In this document: positions 55,193 to 64,000 of the stretch, piece by piece
Position numbering within the stretch: position 1 is the first letter of the stretch
Layout: each line of letters opens with the position of its first letter
Source of the DNA: Ciona savignyi
Lineage: Eukaryota > Chordata > Ascidiacea > Phlebobranchia > Cionidae
DNA length: 64,000 nucleotides
Assembly: GCA_000149265.1 (NCBI GenBank)
Contig: CH002009.1
Coordinates: 111,068 to 175,067 of the forward strand
Reading direction: 5' to 3'
Translations under genes and position numbers: made by a program
The notes under the pieces: model-generated
What the model saw: the letters and a program-made list of their open reading frames with translations, nothing else
What the model was told of the DNA's origin: nothing
Databases searched by the model: none

Positions 55193-56919
55193 CTACCCAT
55201 AAAACCACCACCCAACCGCAGATGCCAATATCAGCACGAAAACCGTCAGTTCAACTAACATCTCTCGGGACAGTTTGATAAATATTGGGTTTGACATGAG
55301 CTCGCTTGTGAATATGCTTGCATTCTTGTTCTGGTGTGGGTATGCTTTTCCAGGTACCTCCTTCCCGAGGTACTCACAAAGAGGTGACCAACCATGTGAG
55401 GGCTTGTGCACCAAACGCTTGTTGTCTGGCACGGTATGCAGCACATAAGCGTTGTGCTGTCTGTATTTCAATTTGTACAGTTTCTCATTCTTGCTCCAGG
55501 AAAATGACAAAATCAGGTTGTCATCTTCCACTCCATATCCATAACGCACTGAAAAAATACCATGTCAGTTTAGTTTTTTTCATTTTTTGCCCCAATTTTT
55601 AAAAATGGCAAACGAAAATAATCACGACACAGGAACGGGAAAATACGGCACAACGAACAGTTGTAAAATATGTCATTAAAAATATATATGTAATTTAATT
55701 AATATATATGAGGGATGCAGCTGCCAAAACCAGACGAAAGAACACCATGAAATCATTTCTAATTGTCAGATTCTTTAGCTGAATAGCATGGTGGGTTAGT
55801 ACTTTCTCATTCAGCCAATACAGTGTCAACAGGATTAAAACTGATTGCTGGCTAGTTTATGCTCTTGGAAAGAGTGGATTGATTGATTATTTAATAAATC
55901 AAAAACAGTAGCAACAATCATATACACTCATATGCAATAGCTTCGACAATCAAACGTGAAAGTTAGCAGACGGTAACCGCGGATAAATCCTTCAATGTGA
56001 TATACCAGGTATGAACATGTGCACACTGTTTGCACAATTTAGTGGTTCATAGTGGTTATGATGATGGGACTAGATGATGGATTCAATCCCCGCACTAATC
56101 ACTTTGTGGTTAGCTCACTGGTTAATGGATTAGTCGTTGACCCTATTTATATTGTTTAAATAAATTTAACTTTAAAACACAAATTTGACATTGAATATTA
56201 TTTAAGCTAAAGACTGCCAATGTTTAACATCCTTTATTGTTCCAATAATGCACTAATCCAATCACACTGCATTTTCTTACTTATTTTGTTTACGAACTTC
56301 GTAAATGAATAACCAGTTGGTGTTGTCAGCAACAGAAATTTAAGAATTGCTGCTCTTGGTCCCGAGTAGAATGCATCGTTCATTCCTTTCAAACTTTTCC
56401 ACCATTTATCCTCATCCCTCATAGTAAGAATGATCTGCGTTTCATTGTAAAATGAAAGCAAACAAAGAACTGTATTTTTACTAAACTGGCGGTTAGTTTC
56501 TTTCTTTTGCTACTTTTCAATAATTAAACTAACAGGAAAAGCCAATGGGTAATATATCATAACTCAGTCCATATCATTTGAATAAGTTCCTTGGCTTGAC
56601 AGATCAGACAGCTTCCTTTAAAAAATCGACAAAAAAGTAATGATTTTTATTTAACACTCTTTGTCACCTTTGCCTCTGGAAAAACTCTGTAAATTTCTTC
56701 CCAGAATACAATGGTGGGGCCGTCTATTAAAGCATCCACATCTTTCAATGCTTGGTAAATGTCGTCATCTGTAACGGTCCCATCAAAGAATTTGTCCCAC
56801 AGACTTCTTAGAAGGAAGGATTGCTCTGCGTAGTCGTACACGTTGTACCCAAGGTCGATTAAGGCTTTGGACATGCTTTTCGTGCCAGTTTTCCAAAATC
56901 CAACACATATTACTTTCAT
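55193..56919 (-). CDS. Sulfotransferase-like P-loop membrane protein, copy 1
   Basis: Three exons: 56668-56919, 56281-56434, 55193-55548; 253 aa with matched phases. The N-terminus MKVICVGFWKTGTKSMSKAL carries the KTGTKS phosphosulfate-binding-type loop. IILTMRDEDKWWKSL resembles the second (3'-phosphate) motif. Residues near the C-terminus form one membrane segment (LTVFVLILASAVGWWFYG). This pattern fits the Sulfotransfer_4-type family, whose substrates are mostly unknown; the membrane tail suggests anchoring in ER or Golgi, by inference. Start chosen because it is conserved in copy 2. The stop is TAG because a SINE tail begins inside the codon; copy 2 has TAA. Confidence 0.82.
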
Positions 56920-58224
56920 TTTAATAAATAAATGATGCAGTACTTAAAGACTAATACTGAGTTACCAGAGCTATTGTAGTTTGTTGTGTATGATTAAGAC
57001 TTTCAATTGTGGTAAAACCCATTATAACCCTGGGTTTAGGCAATATCTGTTAGATGCCTAGAACAAGGACACAACTATCAAGCAACCAGTTTTAAACCTG
57101 ACAGTGAATGCAAGGTAATTCAACGATTGATCACGTGATAACTCTCTCATGGTTTTGCATTCATGAGGATAAAATATGTATATCGCATAAACCCGTAATC
57201 TTTTACACATTGAGAAAAAGTTAAAAGGTATTTCAAACAAACATAACACAATGGTTATGTATATCTCTTGGGATGTCTAACCACAGACATATGTCACAAT
57301 ATCACATAACAGTTGTTACATTTTCATACTGGATTCAAAGCACTATCTGCTAATACTCACCCACAGCCAACATACAAAAATATACAACACACAGCCAAAC
57401 TGGTGGTATGAATGCTTTATGTTAACAAATACCCTTTTTGTCTTTCTGAAGTATAAAAGGTTCACGAATTGAGTCAAAATGTTTGTGTATGTATGATATT
57501 TTATCGAAATGTGCGATTCTTATCATAACTGTGCATGTTAATATAGTAACAGCTATGTATGATGCTTAATATGTAGTAGTAGACTAAATGATGTACTGGT
57601 ATATCAATTGTGTTTTAGCTTCGTTAAAATACCTCTTCGTAAATGCTTCATAATTCAAATTATAAAAAGAAAAACAGCAAAACAACAGAACAAATATATG
57701 TGGCATTACAGTAATAGGTTCGGCACGAAATTATGCATACCGGCGTTAATAAACATATACAATACATATTTCCTGTTCCCGGCGTTAAAAAACATTTACA
57801 ATACAGATTTCCTGTTTACAAAATGCTAACTCAATCTATTTACGTCGTATAGTGACGTATTTTGATTGACAGCTATCATGTTTTGAAACCACATTTTATT
57901 GGAAAATTCCCCAATCAGAGAATTGTTATCTAAATAAATTAAAGCGTTTTTTAAATTTAAAAGGTTTGTTTACATCCTGAAATAAATACAAAAAATATAC
58001 AAAAATATACCGCGCAACAAAAATGTTATTGTAAAAGATACGTCTTTATTTTAAATAATTTTTCATGAAGTCAATAAAGCATGACTGTATCCAGGTAGAG
58101 CCAGCTAAAACTGTGGTCTGTGGGTGCTACATGTTTTTATGATAGCTTCTTTCATGTTTATTGAAACCTGATTTAGGGCACAAAATGATGGAAACTTCCA
58201 TGATGGTCCACGGAGATGCAGCTG

Positions 58225-58440
58225 CCGTCATGGAAAAGTTACAGGGGAAACTAAAATGAGGGAAAGCAGGAACGAGGGAAACTGCACACTAAAATGAAGA
58301 TTAGGTAATTAGAGTTAGTTTTAAACATAGGGTTGGAGTTAAGGTTAGTTCTGGGGTTGAAATTAGTGTTAAAAGTAGTTTTCTTTATTTAAATTGTAAC
58401 TTTTTATTCCTAAATAAAGTATTGGTTTATTTTATTCCCT
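58225..58440. mobile_element. M1-related MITE
   Basis: CGAGGGAAACTGCACACTAA, then GGTTGGAGTTAAGGTTAGTT and CTGGGGTTGAAATTAGTG match the element at 47,690 and the M1 cores. The right terminus is degraded. Confidence 0.55.
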
Positions 58441-58467
58441 ACCCAATATTTACCTTGCTAATTATTC

Positions 58468-58745
58468 TTATCTGACCGGTTTGTCTGGTGGTTTAGTAAA
58501 ACACCTTTTATCTGAAAGGTTGCAACTTGAAACTGGTTGCTATCTAGTCAGTTGTGTCCTTGGGCAAGGCACTTTACGGACATTGCCTGAACCCAGCAGA
58601 TTAATGGGTTCTACCATATTGAAGGAACATATGTATAATATACAACTTACTGCAATAGCTCTGGTAACCCGATAATGGGCGCTAACGATTGCCTGTGTGT
58701 TGACCCCATTTGTTTTCCCATTCACAGGGATAAACATGAATATCC
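58468..58745 (+). repeat. SINE family 1, full length
   Basis: Head GACCGGTTTGTCTGGTGGTT, AAAGGTTGCAACTTGAAACT, GATTAATGGGTTCTACC, AACCCGATAATGGG, tail GGGATAAACATGAATATCCG. Confidence 0.85.
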
Positions 58746-59860
58746 GATCCATTTCCTTATGTAATCTATTGTTTTCATTGGTTAAGTCCATTAAATGATA
58801 GGTGATGGGTTTAAAACCAGGCACCATTTGGTTTGGTTTGCCTTTTAATACAACCGTGTTTTATATTGTAGACTCTAAAGGATTATGACGATGGTACAAA
58901 AATCGCCCATATCACTAAATGACAGCATGAAATTAGTCTCTGATATGGTAAGCTGTAATATTTAGTTTAATATTATCTGTTTTATTTCAATCGATTCCCA
59001 GTAAAATTATTTAAATAAATGAATGCAGAATTTAAGCATAATCCTGCAGACTATGTAACAAGGGCAAGCACTGACTACAGAATCAGTTTTGTTTCACATT
59101 TCTTTTTAACCACTATTAATATGAAGGCTGACTCTCCAAGGAATTATACAGGACTATGGTAATGTTTTAAATGGTATTAACGATACACAACTATGGCTGA
59201 TAACAATAAAATGCACATTTTAACAATAAAGTAAGCCACACATTTCGGGATATATATTTTCGGTAAAAAAACTAATGAATTTATGGCAACATTTGAAGAA
59301 ATTCGTTCTTAACGTGTATTGCTCATATAACACATACTGGTACAATTATTTGTACAAAAAAATAGTGGAGGTTACAACACATTTATATTATTTAATACAT
59401 AAATGTTAAAGTGTTAAACTACAATGATAAGTTTAATATCGTTTTGCATAGTTTGATACAATTTAAAGTGTAATATCCTATATTTTCTTAAATAATTACT
59501 GGTAACAATGTAAACTATGTAACAATAGCAAAAAACGAATCTGAGATAAATGATCTATGAAATAACTAGGAGAAACCTTAAATAAGATGGAAAAATTCAG
59601 GAGATTTGAAATACTGAAGCTATAGTTGTGTAATGGATATGGGCTCGGGCGATGTCCGCTAATTGCATTGCCTATGAACACCGTCTAGTTGAGTAAATCG
59701 CTGGTTTCAATCCAACAGCTACCTAATGGCGGCAAAGGTTTTAATTGACCGATCTAACCAACTGGACTTACCGCCCAGGAATTGACACCTATATTGCCCA
59801 AACCTATTTTCTTTACAATTAATCTTAAATTGCATGGTATAAACACTGACAAATGTACAA

Positions 59861-61408
59861 TTACCCATAAAACCACCACCCAACTGCAGCTGCCAAAATC
59901 AGCACAAAAACCGCCAGTTCAACTAACATCTCTCGGGACAGTTTGATAAATATTGGGTTTGACATGAGCTCGCTTGTGAATATGCTTGCATTCTTGTTCT
60001 GGTGTGGGTATGCTTTTCCAGGTACCTCCTTCCCAAGGTACTCACAAAGAGGTGACCAACCATGTGAGGGCTCGTGCACTAAACGCTTGTTGTCTGGCAC
60101 AGTATGCAGCACATACGCATTGTGCTGTCTGTATTTCAATTTGTACAGTTTCTCATTTCTACTCCAGGAAAATGAGAAAATTATATTGTCCGCTTCCAAC
60201 CCAAATCCATAACGCACTGAAAAAAATACCATGAAATCATTTCTAATTGTCAAGATTCTTTAGCTGATGGGTTAGTACAGCAGAATTGAAACTGGTTGCT
60301 GGCTAGTTTGTGCTCTTGAAAATAGTGAATTAATTGGTAAATCAAAAAGAGTAGCAACATCTTAATGATTATGATAGTGGGACAAAATGCTGGGTTCAAT
60401 CCCCACACTAAGCACTTTGTGGTTAGGTCAATGGGTAACAGATTAGTCGTTACCCATATTAAGATCAATGTAACTTAAACAACCAAACTTGACTGTGGAT
60501 ATTACTTAAGATAAAGACTACCAATGTGATAACATCCTTGTCCCAATAATATAGTTAAATGCACTAATCAAATCAACCTGCATTTTCTTACCTATTTTGT
60601 TTCCAAACTTCGTAAATGAATAACCAGTTGGTGTTGTCAGCAACAGGTATTTAAGAATTGCTGCTCTTGATCCCGAGTAGAATTTATCGTTCATTCCTTT
60701 CAAACTTTTCCACCATTTATCCTCATCCCTCATAGTAATAATGATCTGCGTTTTAATTTATGATTGTAAAATGAACAAAAAACTGTATTTTTACTAACTA
60801 GGTAATTGGTTAATTTCTTTTTGGTCTTTGGAAGTAATTAAACACAAACTTTAAATTAAGCAAGCAGGGAAATGCAGTTGTTATCTCTCATGGGAAAATA
60901 AAATGAAAATAATTAGAAGATTAGAAGATAATATATGGATTTGCCTGTGATACCCCTAAAATGAATCATAGTCAGACCCAACTTCACCTTTTTTTTATGG
61001 ATTAAAGTTTGGTCAGTAAAAGCGAATGGGTCATATACTATAACACAGTCTATCATTTTTTATTTAAATAAGTGACTTGGTTTGACAGGTCAGACAGCTT
61101 TCTTTAAAAAATCGAGAAGGCAAAGTAATGAATAGTATTTAAACTCTGTTAGTCACCTTTGCCTCTGGAAAAACTCTGTAAATTTCTTCCCAGAATACAA
61201 TAGTGGGGCCGTCTATTAAAGCATCCACATCTTTCAATGCTTGGTAAATGTCGTCATCTGTAACAGTGCCATCAAAGAATTTGTCCCACAGACTTCTGAG
61301 AAGGAAGGATTGCTCTGCGTAGTCGTACACGTTGTATCCAAGGTCGGTTAAGGCTTTGGACATGCTTTTTGTGCCAGTTTTCCAAAATCCAACACATATT
61401 ACTTTCAT
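59861..61408 (-). CDS. Sulfotransferase-like P-loop membrane protein, copy 2
   Basis: Three exons: 61157-61408, 60592-60745, 59861-60216, with lengths 252, 154 and 356, identical to copy 1; 253 aa. Only scattered substitutions separate the two proteins (for example T for I after KAL; FGLEADN for YGVEDDN; AVFVLILAAAVG for TVFVLILASAVG). The P-loop-like KTGTKS, the TMRDEDKWW motif and the C-terminal membrane helix are all kept. Flanking homology extends past both ends, including a SINE relict upstream, so this is a segmental tandem duplication and not retroposition. In copy 2 the frame stays open upstream (hydrophobic extension to 61,501); copy 1 lacks it, so I use the shared Met. Confidence 0.82.
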
Positions 61409-61756
61409 TTCAATAACTAAATGATTCCCTACTGAAAGACCAATAAAAATAAAAGTAAAAATCATCCTATTCAAGGTTATGGAATTTTTCATCATATTCA
61501 TATGAAGAACACTACAATAGCTTTAGAGTGTCCTCTAAGTAAAGATGCCTATAAACTTCAATCATTAAAAGCAAGTTATGCAGGCTGCCAAAAGGTTGTG
61601 TGGACAAACCTGAACTTAGATGATAGGATATGTTTTATCCACCTAATATGAAAACGCAATAAAAGTAGTCACGCAAACAGATGTCAGATTAGTGAGCATA
61701 TTCTGAAAGGGAGCGAGTTCACATGGGTAACCGCTCGATTACATCACATCCATCAT

Positions 61757-62105
61757 TAAGTTACCAAAGCTATTGTAGTTTGTTGTATATGATTGAGATG
61801 TTCTTTAATCGTGGATAAAACCCATTATAACACCAGGTTTAGTCAATATCTGTTAGTCAATACCCCACATTATAACACCAGGTTTAGTCAATATCTGTTA
61901 GTCAATACCCCACATTATAACACCAGGTTTAGTCAATATCTGTTAGTCAATACCCCACATTATAACACCAGGTTTAGTCAATACCCCACCAACGCCACTG
62001 GGCCAGCCAGTGATAGGGTTTAACTAAATCGAAAGTAACTTCTTAATCAAATACAACACACTTTAATAACTGTGGTAAAAGGATGAATGGGAAAACCAAG
62101 GGGGT
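61757..62105. repeat. Composite SINE relict with internal tandem expansion
   Basis: The left part (to about 61,860) is minus-orientation SINE, homologous to the relict upstream of copy 1 at 56,955. The right part switches to head-first orientation (CAAATACAACACACTTTAAT), then to tail-first (GAATGGGAAAACCAAGGGGG). It is interrupted at 62,106. Confidence 0.6.
61811..61990. repeat. 45-bp tandem repeat, about four units
   Basis: Near-perfect units run from CATTATAACACCAGGTTTAG through TCAATATCTGTTAGTCAAT. The unit arose from SINE sequence: a single unit lies at the homologous site near 57,020. The length is a multiple of three, so a meaningless frame reads through it. Confidence 0.92.
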
Positions 62106-64000
62106 TTGTGGCACCTCTAATATAATATACATTTGTTTTAATTTATGTCTAAAATATTTTATACTTTAAACGTCGTTGTTTTGCGTTTGATGTTTTTCTC
62201 ACGTGTTTTATTACTTTTTACGTAATTATCACCTTGTACGGGCCTTTGTAATTTTGCCGATTAAATCATTAACATAGTTTTTTTACCCAATTCCCCACAG
62301 TTAGTCAAACGTGCAGATGTGAAACGTCTGGCACGTAAACTTTTCGCACCTTGTAAATTCCCTATATATTCTGAAAATTTAAATAACCTAAAAAATAACC
62401 TACAATAACGTACTTAAGATAGCTTTAGCTTGCGTGATGTTAATAACGTACTAAGTAACTTGCTTCGCGAACGTGATGTATATTGAATGAGACGCAGAAT
62501 ACAACTAAACTGCATCAAGAGTTATAGACTTCGAGTTTGAGTTAATACAGTACAAATCGTGGCTACAATAATTATTTGTAGGCGATCTGTGGAGAATAAA
62601 CGTATAGACTCCGCTGCGCAGCTCGCGAGAGACCGTTAGGCAGCCAGCCTAAACAAGTTCAGCTAACGCCCCGGTAAGTTAAACGACAAAAGAAAGCGCG
62701 AGCCCACATTGTTGAGCCCGACGTGATAATGGACACGCACCTTCCCGAAACGAACAATTTCCGACGTCAACTTCAACTAGAAGTTTCAACTACATTGGCA
62801 ACGACTAGTGGTCCAACGCAAGTTATTTAAGAAGCAATTTCAAGCATCAAGTAAGAAACGCCCCATTTCGCTGGACGAAGTTGGTGACTATACAACAAGA
62901 CAACGCACTCTATTGAAATCAAGTTGATAAGCATCGCTTACGCCGAAGAAAGAAGAGAATCTGCAAGACGACTTTCCCTTTACGAAATATGAAAGGGTTG
63001 TATTATTATTTTTGTAGCTTCTAGATTATTTTTTGTAAGTTTTATTATTATTCTTTATGCCATATGTAATTATTAGTCTGCAACGATTGCAAATACTAGT
63101 GTTCCTGGTTTAGTTGAATGGTACTAGGCTATTGCAAGAATGCATAATATCGGTGTTTTACTCTACAGACTTCTTACAAACACGAAGAGCAAACGCGCCT
63201 TCAACAACTGCTACATATGCACACCATAAACAAGGTCAGTAACGCTTTTACGATTATGCTATCATGAGCTTGAGTCAATGATGCCATGCTGCGCCAACCC
63301 ATCCGGTATATTAGGCGCATTTACACGTCGAACGACGTTTGTTTTGTTCGTTAGCGCCAGATTTTCAATGTTATCGCCGACAAGGCGTTAGTTTTCTTTT
63401 AATCGCCTCACGCAAATTATGCGTCTCGTTCAAGCGATTACACACTCGTTTTAGCAGCGGCTCGAGTTTTGTTTCTTATCCTGCGAAGTCAGATAGCCCC
63501 TGCCCCGCGCATTTGCGCTCTTGCTGTGTAAATAAGTGAGCGTACCCGCTTTACAACGCCACAGTTTATTAAACGATACCAGCGTACTTCCGTATAGCTA
63601 TGGTAATCGCGCCGCATTTAAAGGCGATGTCTAATTGTCTAATCGCCTCTCAGTCAATGTGTCGGATGTTCCGAACCGAATATATTTCGTGTGTAAAACA
63701 GGCTTTTACAAACACCGCACAGTAATGACGAGACACGGCTTATGTCCTGCTTACTAAAAGTTTTCTTTTGTTTGTTGATGGAAATAAATCCGCGCAAGAT
63801 TATTTCCCTTATTCGTTACGAGTCGTAAAACCTACATATGACAGGTCGCTCGGTTTTTGTTTTTTTTGCGTTTTTATTAATTGCGCTTTCGTCGCATATA
63901 GCGAGATCATCGCTGCATTTATTTCATGCTCACTCGGAAGTGAGTCACCAGGCGTACACGCCTTGGTTTATTAGCTGGCAAAGTATGGAAATATGGCTCA
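62106..64000. other. Unassigned right end; possible inserted element from 62,106
   Basis: SINE sequence is broken at about 62,106, where TGTGGCACCTCTAATATAAT begins. A TG start at an insertion boundary is what an LTR would show, but no second LTR, target duplication or pol frame is within the window. From about 62,580 the DNA is richer in GC and CG, with patches such as GCTGCGCAGCTCGCGAGAG. No splice-bounded coding exon is recognised up to the window end. Confidence 0.35.

Larger units (their letters stand above)
56920..59860. other. Spacer between the two sulfotransferase-like genes
   Basis: No coding exon recognised. It carries an old SINE relict upstream of copy 1 (about 56,955-57,120), an M1-related MITE (58,225-58,440) and a full-length SINE (58,468-58,745). 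The rest is strongly AT-rich. Confidence 0.55.

Noticed and set aside
61793..62023. 76-codon frame with HYNTRFSQYLLVN repeats
   Set aside because: It reads through the 45-bp tandem repeat, whose length is a multiple of three.

Overview
The window looks like tunicate nuclear DNA, most likely Ciona intestinalis/robusta. It is AT-rich, with compact multi-exon genes, short introns and 100-N scaffold padding. Two things I recall as Ciona-specific point the same way: a high-copy tRNA-headed SINE with a (CCTAT)n tail, and an exact 16-base match to the Ciona spliced leader. The genes are animal signalling, transport and sphingolipid genes. I rebuilt exon structures by reading GT/AG junctions and checking that reading phase was kept across every junction.

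Layout. (1) 1.2-7.0 kb, minus strand: a class A GPCR of seven coding exons, with two phase-matched alternative exons for TM4/ECL2. (2) 8.6-13.8 kb and 19.5-25.2 kb, minus strand: two tandem paralogous MFS transporters of the NaGLT1/MFSD4 type with the same eight-exon structure. Between them lies a 3.4-kb Ty3/gypsy-like element (16,048-19,456) with LTRs that look identical, a 5-bp target duplication, no gag, one frameshift in RT, and a primer-binding region complementary to its own LTR. (3) 25.8-26.6 kb, minus strand: an intronless ARM-like helical protein, head-to-head (69 bp between ATGs) with (4) 26.6-46.1 kb, plus strand: a 21-exon polycystin-1 family gene (2,626 codons in the model) with signal peptide, REJ/PKD-like ectodomain, degenerate GPS, PLAT domain and polycystin channel region. 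(5) 46.5-46.9 kb, plus: a single-exon preprohormone whose C-terminus is a CRF/urocortin-like amidated peptide. (6) 48.6-54.1 kb, plus: a ceramide synthase (CerS1-like, no homeobox), with a 100-N gap in intron 3. (7) 55.2-56.9 kb and 59.9-61.4 kb, minus: two near-identical tandem genes for a 253-aa membrane-anchored sulfotransferase-like P-loop protein. The last ~1.9 kb shows no recognisable gene.

The rest is largely repeats: the SINE in both orientations (about 20 copies or fragments), hAT-like non-autonomous elements with 8-bp target duplications, an inverted-repeat MITE family, a ~170-bp dispersed repeat, and minisatellites.

There is no operon-like pathway here; the genes are functionally separate. 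The links are structural: tandem duplication (MFS pair, sulfotransferase pair), a divergent promoter (ARM/polycystin), and repeats touching gene ends. A SINE contributes to a stop codon in one sulfotransferase copy, the LTR element sits about 40 bp past the stop of one MFS gene, and a SINE supplies the donor end of the alternative GPCR exon.
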